Shown: positions 27,306 to 37,029, counted from the stretch's first letter. The stretch: DNA of 64,000 nucleotides from Streptomyces sp. DH12 (GCF_020873895.1 NZ_JAHWGT010000017.1:1-64000); one strand, 5' to 3'. The notes: generated by a model not told the origin, from the sequence alone. Made by a program: numbers and translations.

Positions 27306-28967
27306 TCAGTCGTCGTCCGGGTCCTTGAGGACCGGGAAGCGGCGCGGGGCCAGGAGGAGCAGGGCCGCGACGGCCAGGGCCGCTGCCGCCGCCGCGCCCA
27401 GGTAGACGTACTCGACCGCCGCGTCCACCGCGCGGCGCAGGCTCTCCGACGCGGCCGGGGCGAGGGCGCCGGGGTCGTCCAGGGCGCGCGCCGCCGAGTC
27501 GAGGTCGCCGCCCGAGGTGCCGAGGCGGGAGATGAGCACCGTGTTGGCGACGGCGCCGAACAGCGCCGCGCCCACGCTCTGGCCGATCTGGCGGCAGAAC
27601 AGCACCGACCCGGTCGCCGTGCCCCGCTCCGACCAGCCGACCGTCGACTGGACCCCCACGATCAGCGGCAGCTGGAACAGGCCCAGTGCCGCGCCGAGCA
27701 GCAGCATCAGCAGCGCCGGCTGCCAGGGCTCGCCCGGGTAGGGCAGGAACGGGAAGGCGAGGAGCGTCAGCATCGCCAGCGTCATGCCGATGACCGCCGA
27801 CTGACGGAACCCGACCCGCCGGTACACGTGATGGGAGAGCGACGCGCTCACCGGCCAGCTCAGGATCATCACCGACAGCACGAACCCGGCCGCCACCGGC
27901 CCGAGCCCCAGCACCGCCTGCGCGTACGTCGGGAGGAACACCGACGGCGCCACCATCAGCAGCCCGAGCGCGCCCAGCGCCAGGTTGACCGCCGCGATCG
28001 TGCGCCGCCGCCACACCCAGCCCGGCACGATGGGCGACGCGGCCCGGCGCTCCACCGCCACCGTCGCGGCGACGAGGACCGCGCCCGCCCCCAGCAGCCC
28101 CAGCGACGGCGCGGACAGCCACGGCCACGCCACCCCGCCCTGCACGAGCGCGGTCAGCAGGACCGTCCCGGACGCGAAGACCAGCAGCGCGCCCGGCCAG
28201 TCCACCCGCGCCCGCCCCGACGCGCCCCCGCCCGCACCGGTGCCGGTGCCGGTGCGGCCCGGTTCCACCAGGTAGCGGGCCGTCAGCCACAGGGCGAGGG
28301 CGCCCACCGGCAGGTTCACCAGGAAGATCCAGCGCCAGTCGGCGTACGTCGTGAGCAGCCCGCCCACCGCCGGTCCGGCCACCGCCGACGCGGCCCACAC
28401 CCCCGACAGCCGCGCCTGGATCCGCGGCCGGTCCTTCAGCGGGTACAGGTCCCCCGCGATGGTCTGCACGGTGCCCTGGAGCGCGCCGCCGCCCAGCCCC
28501 TGCACGACGCGGAAGGCGATCAGCGAGGCCATGTCCCACGCGGAGGCGCACAGCAGCGAGCCGACCAGGAAGAGGACGATGCCCGTGATGAGCACCGGCT
28601 TGCGGCCGTACGTGTCGGACAGCCGCCCGTACACCGGGATGGTGACGGTGACGGCGAGGAGGTAGCCGGAGAACAGCCACGAGAAGAGGGAGAAGCCGCC
28701 GAGGTCGGCCACGATCTGCGGGACGGCCGTCGCGATGACCGTGCCGTCCAGCGCGGCCAGCGCCACCGACATCATCATCGCGGCCACCACCGGGCCCCGG
28801 CGCAGGGCCTTCCCGCCGGGCGGCGGCGTCCGGGCGGCCTGGGCGGCGCGGATGGCCGGGGCCGCCGGGGCCGGGTGGGGGGCCGGGTCGCGGGGCGGGT
28901 CGGCTGCCGGGCCCTCGCCGTCCGTTCCTATGCCGTCCTTGCCCGTACCGTCCGCGCCTTCCGCCAC
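27306..28967 (-). CDS. MFS drug:H+ antiporter, DHA2 (EmrB/QacA) family
   Basis: 553 residues, about 14 membrane segments after a Pro/Ala-rich cytoplasmic N-terminus of about 50 residues. Family motifs: ALDGTVIATAVPQIVADLGG in the first segment, GRLSDTYGRKPVL (motif A), and RVVQGLGGGALQG. It should export hydrophobic drugs or metabolites using the proton gradient. GTG at 28967 is chosen because GGAAGGA lies just upstream. No adjacent regulator on the same strand; the substrate is not predictable. Confidence 0.88.
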   Translation of the reverse strand: MAEGADGTGKDGIGTDGEGPAADPPRDPAPHPAPAAPAIRAAQAARTPPPGGKALRRGPVVAAMMMSVALAALDGTVIATAVPQIVADLGGFSLFSWLFSGYLLAVTVTIPVYGRLSDTYGRKPVLITGIVLFLVGSLLCASAWDMASLIAFRVVQGLGGGALQGTVQTIAGDLYPLKDRPRIQARLSGVWAASAVAGPAVGGLLTTYADWRWIFLVNLPVGALALWLTARYLVEPGRTGTGTGAGGGASGRARVDWPGALLVFASGTVLLTALVQGGVAWPWLSAPSLGLLGAGAVLVAATVAVERRAASPIVPGWVWRRRTIAAVNLALGALGLLMVAPSVFLPTYAQAVLGLGPVAAGFVLSVMILSWPVSASLSHHVYRRVGFRQSAVIGMTLAMLTLLAFPFLPYPGEPWQPALLMLLLGAALGLFQLPLIVGVQSTVGWSERGTATGSVLFCRQIGQSVGAALFGAVANTVLISRLGTSGGDLDSAARALDDPGALAPAASESLRRAVDAAVEYVYLGAAAAAALAVAALLLLAPRRFPVLKDPDDD

Positions 28968-29834
28968 CTGCGTTCCTTCCCCGTACGGCCGTCTCACCTG
29001 ACACCCTCTCACCACGCGGCCCCCGGAAAACAGGTTGGGAGGGCCGGGCGCCCCCTGGTACCCAAGGGGGTGGCCGGCTCCTCCGCGGGGTCCCCCACGG
29101 GGGTGGGGACCCCGCGGAGGGGCCTTCCCGCGCGGGCGGCCGTGCGTCCGGTCGGAGGTCGGGGGTCGGAGGGCGTCCGGGTGTGCGGTACACCGATCTG
29201 TGTCCGCTGTCGTAGTGTTCCCGAGCCCCACGCGGTCCGCAGCGGAACGCGGGCCACCCGCACGGAACGAGCACACGGGCGAACACACGGGGAAGCGCGG
29301 GAAAGAGGCAGGTGACGAGGGGCGGAGCGCCCCCTTGGGGGACGGGCCCTGCTCGCGGGCCCCGTCGGACTGGCGCGCCGGAGGCCCCGGGCGCCGCCCC
29401 GCCCATGGCGGCCGAGGCGCCCACGGCGAGCGGGGCCGACCGGGTGAGGGGGCCGGGCGGGGCGACCGCTGAGGGGCAGGCGTCCCTCGGCGCCTGGTAC
29501 GCGGGCCTCGGGCAGTACCGGCAGGACGAGGATCTTCGGCCCGCCACCCGGTGCCCGCCCCCGGCCCGCCCCCCGGGGGCCTGCCCCCGGCCCGCGCCGC
29601 CCTCCGGCCCTGCTTCGGGCGTCCGCCCCGGCCCGCGCTGCCCCGGCGCCCGCCCCCCGACCCTGCCCCGGCCCCGCCCCCCGGTCCCGACCTCGGCCCG
29701 CGCCGCCCCGGCGCGCCGGTTTGCCGGCGCGGGTGTCAGCGGGCGGGCGTAGGCTGAAGAGACCCCGGCCCGTCGTTCGTGTCGGGTCCTTCGTGCTGCC
29801 CAGCCCCCTACGAAGACACGGGACGGAAAGCCCC
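28968..29834. other. long intergenic region before mfd
   Basis: About 870 bp, extremely GC-rich, without a convincing gene; the open frames here are not coding-like. It holds a 16-bp perfect inverted repeat (29080-29095 / 29105-29120, 9-nt loop), further imperfect inverted repeats near 29040-29075 and 29318-29370, and the promoters of the divergent MFS and mfd genes. Confidence 0.45.
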
Positions 29835-32800
29835 ATGAGCCTGCACGGTCTGCTCGACGCCGTCGTCAAGGACCCCGCCCTCGCCGAGGCCGTCAAGGCC
29901 GCCGCCGACGGGCACCGGGGCCACGTCGACCTGGTCGGTCCGCCGGCGGCGCGGCCCTTCGCGGTGGCCGCGCTGGCCCGGGACGCCGGCCGCCCGGTGC
30001 TGGCGGTGACGGCGACCGGCCGGGAGGCCGAGGACCTCGCGGCGGCCCTGCGTTCGCTGCTGGACCCGGACACCGTCGTGGAGTACCCCTCCTGGGAGAC
30101 CCTCCCGCACGAGCGGCTGTCCCCCCGCTCCGACACCGTCGGCCGCCGCCTCGCGGTGCTGCGCCGCCTCACCCACCCGTCGGCGGACGACCCGTCCGCG
30201 GGCCCCGTCTCGGTGGTCGTCGCACCCGTGCGCTCCGTGCTCCAGCCGCAGGTGAAGGGCTTGGGCGACCTGGAGCCCGTCGCCCTGCGGACCGGGCAGC
30301 AGGCGGACCTCGACGACGTGGTCGCCGGGCTCGCCGCCGCCGCGTACGCGCGCGTGGAGCTGGTGGAGAAGCGCGGCGAGTTCGCCGTGCGCGGCGGGAT
30401 CCTCGACGTGTTCCCGCCCACCGAGGAGCACCCGCTGCGCGTCGAGTTCTGGGGCGACGACGTCGAGGAGATCCGCTACTTCAAGGTCGCCGACCAGCGG
30501 TCCCTGGAGGTCGCCGAGCACGGCCTGTGGGCGCCGCCCTGCCGCGAGCTGCTCCTCACGGACGAGGTGCGCCGCCGCGCCGCCGCCCTCGCCGAGGACC
30601 ACCCCGAGCTGGGCGAACTGCTCGGCAAGATCGCCGAGGGGATCGCCGTCGAGGGCATGGAGTCCCTCGCCCCCGTCCTCGTCGACGACATGGAGCTGCT
30701 GCTCGACGTCCTGCCGAAGGGCGCCATGGCCGTGGTCTGCGACCCGGAGCGGGTGCGTACGCGCGCGGCCGACCTCGTCGCCACCTCGCAGGAGTTCCTG
30801 CACGCCTCCTGGGCCGCGACGGCCACCGGCGGCGAGGCCCCGATCGACGTCGACGCGGCCTCCCTGTGGGGCATCGCGGACGTCCGGGACCGGGCCCGGG
30901 AGCTGGGCGTCATGTGGTGGTCGGTGTCGCCGTTCGCCGCCGACGAGGAACTCGACGCGGACACGATCAAGCTGGGCATGCGCGCCCCCGAGTCGTACCG
31001 GGGCGACACCGCGCGGGCCCTCGCCGACACCAAGGGGTGGCTCGCCGACGGCTGGCGCGCCGTCTACGTCACCGAGGCGCACGGACCGGCCGCCCGCACG
31101 GTCGAGGTGCTGGGCGGCGAGGGCATCGCGGCCCGCCTCGACGGCGACCTCACCGACATCTCGCCGTCCGTCGTGCACGTCGCGTGCGGCTCGATCGACC
31201 ACGGCTTCGTCGACCCCGCGCTGCGCCTCGCCGTCCTCACCGAGACCGACCTGTCCGGTCAGAAGGCGGCCGGCAAGGACGGCCAGCGGATGCCGACCCG
31301 CCGCCGCAAGACGATCGACCCGCTCACCCTGGAGGCGGGCGACTACATCGTCCACGAGCAGCACGGCGTGGGCCGGTACATCGAGATGGTGCAGCGGACC
31401 GTGCAGGGCGCCACCCGCGAGTACCTCCTCGTCGAGTACGCCCCCGCCAAGCGCGGCCAGCCCGGCGACCGGCTGTACATCCCCACCGACCAGCTGGAGC
31501 AGGTCACCAAGTACGTCGGCGGCGAGGCCCCGACCCTGCACCGGCTCGGCGGCGCCGACTGGACGAAGACCAAGGCGCGGGCGAAGAAGGCGGTCAAGGA
31601 GATCGCCGCCGACCTGATCAAGCTGTACTCGGCCCGCATGGCCGCCCCCGGGCACGCCTTCGGGCCGGACACGCCCTGGCAGCGCGAGCTGGAGGACGCC
31701 TTCCCGTACGTGGAGACGCCCGACCAGCTGTCCACCATCGCCGAGGTGAAGGAGGACATGGAGAAGACGGTCCCCATGGACCGGCTGATCTGCGGCGACG
31801 TCGGCTACGGCAAGACGGAGATCGCCGTCCGGGCCGCGTTCAAGGCCGTCCAGGACGGCAAGCAGGTCGCCGTCCTCGTCCCGACGACGCTCCTGGTGCA
31901 GCAGCACTTCGGCACCTTCTCCGAGCGGTACGCGCAGTTCCCCGTGGTCGTGCGGGCCCTGTCGCGGTTCCAGTCGGACGCGGAGGCGAAGGCCACCCTG
32001 GAAGGGCTGCGGGAGGGCTCCGTCGACGTCGTCATCGGCACGCACCGGCTGTTCTCGTCCGAGACGAAGTTCAAGGACCTCGGCCTGGTCATCGTCGACG
32101 AGGAGCAGCGCTTCGGCGTCGAGCACAAGGAGCAGCTGAAGAAGCTGCGCGCCGACGTCGACGTGCTGACGATGTCCGCGACGCCCATCCCGCGGACCCT
32201 GGAGATGGCCGTCACCGGCATCCGCGAGATGTCGACCATCACCACCCCGCCCGAGGAGCGGCACCCGGTCCTCACCTTCGTCGGCCCGTACGAGGAGAGG
32301 CAGATCGGCGCGGCCGTCCGCCGCGAGCTGCTCCGAGAGGGGCAGGTGTTCTACATCCACAACCGCGTCGAGTCGATCGACCGGGCGGCGGCCCGGCTGC
32401 GCGACATCGTCCCCGAGGCGCGCATCGCCATCGCGCACGGCCAGATGTCGGAGCAGGCGCTGGAGCAGGTCGTCGTCGACTTCTGGGAGAAGAAGTTCGA
32501 CGTGCTCGTCTCCACGACGATCGTCGAGTCCGGCATCGACATCTCCAACGCCAACACCCTCATCGTGGAGCGCGGCGACAACTTCGGCCTGTCGCAGCTG
32601 CACCAGCTGCGCGGCCGGGTGGGCCGCGGCCGGGAGCGGGGGTACGCCTACTTCCTGTACCCGCCGGAGAAGCCCCTGACGGAGACCGCCCACGAGCGGC
32701 TCGCGACGATCGCCCAGCACACCGAGATGGGCGCCGGCATGTACGTCGCCATGAAGGACCTGGAGATCCGCGGCGCGGGCAACCTCCTGGGCGGCGAGCA

Positions 32801-33368
32801 GTCCGGCCACATCGCGGGCGTCGGCTTCGACCTGTACGTGCGCATGGTGGGGGAGGCCGTCGCGGACTACCGGGCCTCCCTGGAGGGCGGCGGGGCGGCG
32901 GAGGAACCGCCGCTGGAGGTGAAGATCGAGCTGCCGGTCGACGCGCACGTCCCGCACGACTACGCCCCGGGCGAGCGGCTGCGCCTCCAGGCGTACCGGG
33001 CCATCGCCTCCGCGAACTCCGAGGAGGACATCCGGGCGGTCCGGGAGGAGTTGGCCGACCGGTACGGCAAGCTGCCGGAGCCGGTGGAGAACCTGCTGCT
33101 GGTGGCCGGGTTGCGGATGCTGGCGCGGGCCTGCGGGGTCGGCGAGATCGTCCTCCAGGGGAACAACGTCCGCTTCGCGCCGGTGGAGTTGCGCGAGTCG
33201 CAGGAGCTGCGGCTCAAGCGCCTCCACCCGCGCACGGTGATCAAGGCGTCCGCCCACCAGATCCTGGTGCCCCGCCCGACCACGGGCACGATCGGCGGCA
33301 AGCCGGTGGTGGGCCGCGAACTGCTGTCGTGGACGGGCGAGTTCCTGACGACGATCCTCGGCTCGTAG
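29835..33368 (+). CDS. mfd: transcription-repair coupling factor
   Basis: Removes stalled RNA polymerase at DNA lesions and recruits UvrA. 1,177 residues, full length. UvrB-like N-terminal part (SWETLPHERLSPRSDTVGRR), RNA-polymerase-interaction domain (GDYIVHEQHGVGRYIEM near residue 505), SF2 translocase with Walker A GDVGYGKTE and VDEEQRFGVEHKE, motif III MSATPIPRTL, and QLRGRVGRGRERGYAYF (TRG/motif VI). The C-terminal UvrA-binding module is present. ATG at 29835 after the GGACGGAAAG leader. Monocistronic. Confidence 0.96.
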   Translation: MSLHGLLDAVVKDPALAEAVKAAADGHRGHVDLVGPPAARPFAVAALARDAGRPVLAVTATGREAEDLAAALRSLLDPDTVVEYPSWETLPHERLSPRSDTVGRRLAVLRRLTHPSADDPSAGPVSVVVAPVRSVLQPQVKGLGDLEPVALRTGQQADLDDVVAGLAAAAYARVELVEKRGEFAVRGGILDVFPPTEEHPLRVEFWGDDVEEIRYFKVADQRSLEVAEHGLWAPPCRELLLTDEVRRRAAALAEDHPELGELLGKIAEGIAVEGMESLAPVLVDDMELLLDVLPKGAMAVVCDPERVRTRAADLVATSQEFLHASWAATATGGEAPIDVDAASLWGIADVRDRARELGVMWWSVSPFAADEELDADTIKLGMRAPESYRGDTARALADTKGWLADGWRAVYVTEAHGPAARTVEVLGGEGIAARLDGDLTDISPSVVHVACGSIDHGFVDPALRLAVLTETDLSGQKAAGKDGQRMPTRRRKTIDPLTLEAGDYIVHEQHGVGRYIEMVQRTVQGATREYLLVEYAPAKRGQPGDRLYIPTDQLEQVTKYVGGEAPTLHRLGGADWTKTKARAKKAVKEIAADLIKLYSARMAAPGHAFGPDTPWQRELEDAFPYVETPDQLSTIAEVKEDMEKTVPMDRLICGDVGYGKTEIAVRAAFKAVQDGKQVAVLVPTTLLVQQHFGTFSERYAQFPVVVRALSRFQSDAEAKATLEGLREGSVDVVIGTHRLFSSETKFKDLGLVIVDEEQRFGVEHKEQLKKLRADVDVLTMSATPIPRTLEMAVTGIREMSTITTPPEERHPVLTFVGPYEERQIGAAVRRELLREGQVFYIHNRVESIDRAAARLRDIVPEARIAIAHGQMSEQALEQVVVDFWEKKFDVLVSTTIVESGIDISNANTLIVERGDNFGLSQLHQLRGRVGRGRERGYAYFLYPPEKPLTETAHERLATIAQHTEMGAGMYVAMKDLEIRGAGNLLGGEQSGHIAGVGFDLYVRMVGEAVADYRASLEGGGAAEEPPLEVKIELPVDAHVPHDYAPGERLRLQAYRAIASANSEEDIRAVREELADRYGKLPEPVENLLLVAGLRMLARACGVGEIVLQGNNVRFAPVELRESQELRLKRLHPRTVIKASAHQILVPRPTTGTIGGKPVVGRELLSWTGEFLTTILGS

Positions 33369-33403
33369 ACGGCTCGTGGGCGGCTCGTAGGCGGTTGGTA
33401 GGC
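33360..33403 (+). repeat. 11-bp tandem repeats across the mfd stop codon
   Basis: Four units of the form GGCTCGTAGGC, with changes, begin in the last two codons of mfd and continue past the stop. A local duplication of the gene end. Confidence 0.8.
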
Positions 33404-33554
33404 GGCGGCCGGGCGGCTCGTGGGCGCTCGGGTGGCCGTACTTCGGCCGTTCGTGGGCGGCCCGCGCGGCGGCTCGCAGGACCGCCCGCGCGGGCGCGTC
33501 GCCGGACGGGTGGGCGCGGTACCGGGCTTCCGGGCGGCCGCCTAGGATGCGCCC

Positions 33555-34295
33555 ATGCCCGCCCGTACCGCGACCCCGCCCGCGCCCCCCGCCCGCCCGG
33601 TCCGCCGGGCCCGCCGCGCCCCTCACCGGACCGTGCCCGCCGCCCTGCTGGTGACGGCCGCGCTGGCCGCCGGCTGCACCCCGCAGCCCCCGGCGGGCGG
33701 CGGCGGGGCGGCGGGCGGCGGGAGCGGGGCGGGCGGGCCGGCGCTGGCCGCCGTCGACACGCTCACCGTGAAGGGCCGCGCCCCCAAGACCGGGTACGAC
33801 CGCGAGGAGTTCGGCCGCGCCTGGGCCGACACCGACCGCAACGGCTGCGGGACCCGCGAGGACATCCTCGCCCGGGACGCCACCGACGTGCGGTACCAGG
33901 ACGGGGAGCGGTGCAAGGTGGCGCGCGGCGTCCTCGCGGAGGACCCGTACACCGGCAGGCGGATCGCCTTCGCCCGGGGCGACCGGAAGGTCGACATAGA
34001 CCACGTCGTCGCCCTCTCCGACGCCTGGCAGAAGGGCGCCGGGCAGTGGGACGCGGACAAGCGGCTGCGCTTCGCCAACGACCCGCTGAACCTCCTCGCC
34101 GTCGACGCCTCCGCCAACCGCCGCAAGGGCGACGGCGACGCCGCCACCTGGCTCCCGCCGTCGCGGGAGTACCGCTGCCGGTACGTGGCGCGGCAGGTCG
34201 CGGTGAAGAAGAAGTACGGCGTGTGGGTCACCGCCGCCGAACGGGACGCGATGAAGCGCGTCCTGAACGGCTGCCCCGGCGAGCGCCTCCCCTGA
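33555..34295 (+). CDS. lipoprotein HNH (GmrSD/DUF1524-type) endonuclease
   Basis: 246 residues. Basic N-terminus, hydrophobic segment and lipobox ALAAGC place it on the outer face of the membrane. The catalytic domain has DIDHVVALSDAW (His of the beta-beta-alpha metal site), FANDPLNLLAVDASANRRKGD (Asn) and ATWLPPSREYRCRY, the pattern of the GmrSD C-terminal / DUF1524 family. Two Cys pairs (GCGTRED, ERCKVARG) suit an exported protein. It probably digests extracellular DNA for nutrients or in competition. No immunity gene is adjacent and none is expected for a surface enzyme. Own promoter, 186 bp after mfd. Confidence 0.85.
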   Translation: MPARTATPPAPPARPVRRARRAPHRTVPAALLVTAALAAGCTPQPPAGGGGAAGGGSGAGGPALAAVDTLTVKGRAPKTGYDREEFGRAWADTDRNGCGTREDILARDATDVRYQDGERCKVARGVLAEDPYTGRRIAFARGDRKVDIDHVVALSDAWQKGAGQWDADKRLRFANDPLNLLAVDASANRRKGDGDAATWLPPSREYRCRYVARQVAVKKKYGVWVTAAERDAMKRVLNGCPGERLP

Positions 34296-34390
34296 GCCGC
34301 GCCGCCCGCCCCGCCCGCCTCACCCGCCCCGCCCTCCCGTGCGCGGGAAAGTGCTGGTCCGGGCGCCGCCGGGCGCCCTAGCCTGCGCGG

Positions 34391-35143
34391 ATGGACGTGA
34401 CCACCCACAGCATCGCCGAACGCCCCGACCTGACGAGCGCCATGTGGCGGATGCCGCACACCTGGCAGCCGTTCATGCAGCACGACCCGGTCTCCGACGT
34501 CGCCTACGACTGGATGGTCGCCGAGGTCCCGGAGTACGTGCGGGTCGCGGTCGACGGGGAGGGGCGGGTCGTGGCGCGGGCGTTCAGCGTGCCGTTCGCG
34601 CTGCGCGCCGAGGGGCGCGGCGGCGGGGCGCTGCCGGCCAAGGGCTGGGACCAGGTGCTGGTGTGGGCGATGCGGGACCGGCGGGACGGCCGGACGCCGG
34701 ACACGGTCAGCGCCATCGAGATCTCCGTCGCCCGGGACCTGCTGGGGCACGGGCTGTCGTCGGTGATGCTGGACGCGATGCGGGACGCGGCGCGCGGGGC
34801 GGGCTTCGCCGAGGTGGTGGCGCCGGTACGGCCCAACGGCAAGCACCTGGAGCCGCACGCGCCGATGGCCGAGTACGCCTTCCGCACCCGGCCCGGGGAC
34901 GGGCTGCCGCACGACCCGTGGCTGCGGGCCCACGTGCGCGCGGGCGGCGTCGTCGACTCCGTCGCGCCGGCGTCCATGACCATCACCGACAGCGTCGAGC
35001 GGTGGCGGGAGTGGACGGGGCTGCCCTTCGACGCGGACGGGCCCGTCGAGGTGCCGGGCGCGCTCGCCCCGGTGCGCTGCGAGGCGTCGCAGGGGTACGC
35101 CGTGTACGTCGAGCCGAACGTGTGGGTGCGCCACCGGCTGTGA
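34391..35143 (+). CDS. GNAT-family acetyltransferase-like protein
   Basis: 250 residues. VSAIEISVARDLLGHGLSSV matches GNAT motif A (strand, then R-x-x-G-x-G/A-type loop, then helix). The substrate is unknown. An N-terminal region with conserved Trp/His (MWRMPHTWQPFMQHDPVSD) is not typical of small GNATs. It stands alone between unrelated genes and has a convergent neighbour 22 bp away. Confidence 0.72.
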   Translation: MDVTTHSIAERPDLTSAMWRMPHTWQPFMQHDPVSDVAYDWMVAEVPEYVRVAVDGEGRVVARAFSVPFALRAEGRGGGALPAKGWDQVLVWAMRDRRDGRTPDTVSAIEISVARDLLGHGLSSVMLDAMRDAARGAGFAEVVAPVRPNGKHLEPHAPMAEYAFRTRPGDGLPHDPWLRAHVRAGGVVDSVAPASMTITDSVERWREWTGLPFDADGPVEVPGALAPVRCEASQGYAVYVEPNVWVRHRL

Positions 35144-35165
35144 CGACGCCCCGGCGGACGGCCGG

Positions 35166-35945
35166 TCAGGTACCGCGGCGCGGGCCGAGGTCGACGACGT
35201 CCCGCGGGGCGGGCGGGTCGGCGCCGGCCGGGTCGTCGGACGCGGTGAGGGATACCGTGCCCGGCGCCGCCCCGCCCCGGGTCTCGGTCCGCAGCAGGTA
35301 CGGCTCGCCCTCGGCGGCGACGTAGGCGGTGGTGGTGGCCCCGCGGGCCGGGACGGTCAGCCTCAGCGCGCTGCGGCCGTCGACGGTGGCGTGGCCGGCG
35401 CGGCGGGCGGAGACGGCGTTCGCCTCCACGTCGGCGAGGAGCGCCTCCAGGTCGCACGGGTCCGGTCCGCCCCCCGGCGCCGGGTCGGCGGGGTCGGTCC
35501 GCAGCCAGCGGCCCCGGAGCATCGTCAGGACCCGCTCGGTGCGGTGCGGTGAGCCCTGCCCGCCGGCCGCGCGCTCCGCGCGCAGGTACGCCTCGTCGAA
35601 GCGCACGTAGGCGTCGTCGCCGGTGCGGATCAGCTCCACCGTGCCGGCGGTGCCCACGGTCAGGGTGCCCGCGCACCGCCCGCCGGGGCCCACGGAGAGG
35701 AACGCCCGGGTGGCGCCCCCGCCGGTGCGGCCCCGGGCGACCTCCACCCGGAGGGACGGGGCCCCCTTCGTCGCCGAGAGGGCCCGGTCGAGCACTTCGG
35801 GCGCCGTCAGCCCGGTGAGGCGGCCGGTCGTCCCGGCGTGCTCGACGTGGGGGTCGCGGGCGGCGGGGGAGAGCAGGGCGAGGACACCGAGCCCGAGGGC
35901 CAGGACGACCGTGGGCGCGGCCACCTTCGGGTGGGCGGCGGGCAT
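35166..35945 (-). CDS. exported LppX/LprG-like protein
   Basis: 259 residues. N-terminal hydrophobic helix (TVVLALGLGVLALLSPAA) without a lipobox Cys: a signal peptide or anchor. The mature part (LDRALSATKGAPSLRVEVARG, GTVELIRTGDDAYVRFDEAY, GRSALRLTVPARGATTTAYV) follows the half-barrel pattern of LppX/LprG-type lipid-binding or DUF-type secreted actinobacterial proteins. It lies 88 bp downstream of the DUF4190/DUF4352 gene on the same strand and may be cotranscribed. Confidence 0.65.
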   Translation of the reverse strand: MPAAHPKVAAPTVVLALGLGVLALLSPAARDPHVEHAGTTGRLTGLTAPEVLDRALSATKGAPSLRVEVARGRTGGGATRAFLSVGPGGRCAGTLTVGTAGTVELIRTGDDAYVRFDEAYLRAERAAGGQGSPHRTERVLTMLRGRWLRTDPADPAPGGGPDPCDLEALLADVEANAVSARRAGHATVDGRSALRLTVPARGATTTAYVAAEGEPYLLRTETRGGAAPGTVSLTASDDPAGADPPAPRDVVDLGPRRGT

Positions 35946-35990
35946 GGGCTGCTCTCCGGGGCGGGGGGTCGGGCCGTGGGGTGGGGCCGG

Positions 35991-36061
35991 GTCAGGGCTT
36001 CGGCTCCCACTGGTGGGCCGGGGGCGGGGCAGGTCAGAGCTTCAGCTCCCACTGGTGGGCC
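35991..36061 (-). repeat. duplicated 3' end of the DUF4190/DUF4352 gene
   Basis: A 29-bp segment covering the last codons and stop of the gene at 36034 (36033-36061) is repeated at 35991-36019 with two mismatches, 42 bp downstream. It is a fossil of a short tandem duplication; only the upstream copy is translated. Confidence 0.8.
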
Positions 36062-36876
36062 TCGTAGTCCACGCCCGGCGTGACCTCGACCGTGAGCGTC
36101 TTCGCACCGGCGGGCACGTCGAAGGCGTAGGTGCCGGTCGCCCGCTTGCCGGGCGCGACCGCACCGGTGATCCCGTCCAGGCCCTCGTCGTGGACCTGGC
36201 CGGCCGTCACGCCATCCTTGCCGGCGCGGGCCTCCAGGAAGGCGGTGTCGGAGTCGTACGTCTCCTTGCCGGCGTTCTCGACGACGACGGTGACCCGGTA
36301 GGCGGTGTTGCCCTCCGCGTGGCCGTCCGACGCCTCGGTCGGCGTGTACACCGCGGCCGCCGAGACGGTGACCTGGAGGTCGTCGTCGTAGACGACCGTC
36401 TCGTCCGCGCCGAGCACCTCCGGTACCGGCGTGGCGGACGCGTCCGCGGCGCCGTCCTTCGTCGCGGCACCGCCGGTGGCGTCCTTCGTCGCCGTGCCGC
36501 CGGTGGCGTCCTTGGGCGCGGTCGAGGACAGCTGCTTGTCGATCTCGGTGACGGCCTCGTCGACGGCCTTGAAGGTGAGGAACGCGCCGACGGCGGAGAG
36601 GACCAGCGCCACGAGGCCGAGGATCGCGCCCGCCGTGGTGGCGCCCTTGTTGGTGGCCTCGCCGCGCTTGGCGCGGCCCCGGCCGGAGAGCCCGAGGACC
36701 AGGGCGATGAGGCCGAGGAGGCCCGCCAGCCAGAAGAGGAGCGGGACGAAGCCGGTGACGGTGCCGATGATGCCGAGCACCAGGGCGGCGGTGCCGAGGC
36801 CGTTGCGCGCCGGGGACGCCGGCGCGGGGGCCGGGGCCGGGGCACCGTACTGGGGCTGCTGCGGGGCGTGGGACAT
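36034..36876 (-). CDS. membrane protein with DUF4190 and DUF4352 domains
   Basis: 280 residues. Pro/Ala/Gln-rich N-terminus (about 25 residues), two hydrophobic hairpins of DUF4190 type (LGTAALVLGIIGTVTGFVPL; TTAGAILGLVALVLSAVGAF), a linker with DATGG/TKDG repeats, then an extracytoplasmic beta-sandwich of DUF4352 type (NTAYRVTVVVENAGKETYDS). Such proteins are common envelope proteins in Streptomyces; function unknown. The promoter is probably within 36985-37018 and overlaps an inverted repeat. Divergent from the methyltransferase gene. Confidence 0.8.
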   Translation of the reverse strand: MSHAPQQPQYGAPAPAPAPASPARNGLGTAALVLGIIGTVTGFVPLLFWLAGLLGLIALVLGLSGRGRAKRGEATNKGATTAGAILGLVALVLSAVGAFLTFKAVDEAVTEIDKQLSSTAPKDATGGTATKDATGGAATKDGAADASATPVPEVLGADETVVYDDDLQVTVSAAAVYTPTEASDGHAEGNTAYRVTVVVENAGKETYDSDTAFLEARAGKDGVTAGQVHDEGLDGITGAVAPGKRATGTYAFDVPAGAKTLTVEVTPGVDYEAHQWELKL

Positions 36877-36999
36877 GGTGGCTGCCCTCCGGGCGAGGAG
36901 ACGAGGTGGTGGCGGCATGGCGGCGGGCGGCATGCCGGAGGTCGGCAGGGTCGGAGCCCGGACGCAGCTCCGTGTGGCGACGGGTCAATCACAGCAGAG

Positions 37000-37029
37000 C
37001 CTGTGAACCGAGTCAACACGGTTCACAGG
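37000..37029 (-). promoter_or_regulatory. promoter with overlapping 11-bp inverted repeat
   Basis: CCTGTGAACCG - 8 nt - CGGTTCACAGG is a perfect 11-bp inverted repeat. On the minus strand TTGACT (37016-37011) and TGTGAT, 17 bp apart, form a plausible sigma-70-type promoter for the DUF4190/DUF4352 gene, and the repeat covers the -35 box. It looks like a repressor site. Confidence 0.55.

Noticed and set aside
29035-29752. Open frames in the spacer before mfd
   Set aside because: Composition is that of random GC-rich DNA rich in Pro/Arg/Gly, with no RBS and several inverted repeats instead.
29808-34004. 1,398-codon open frame on the minus strand opposite mfd
   Set aside because: Low-complexity Arg/Gly/Val/Asp composition expected from the complement of GC-rich coding DNA; mfd on the other strand has unmistakable motifs.
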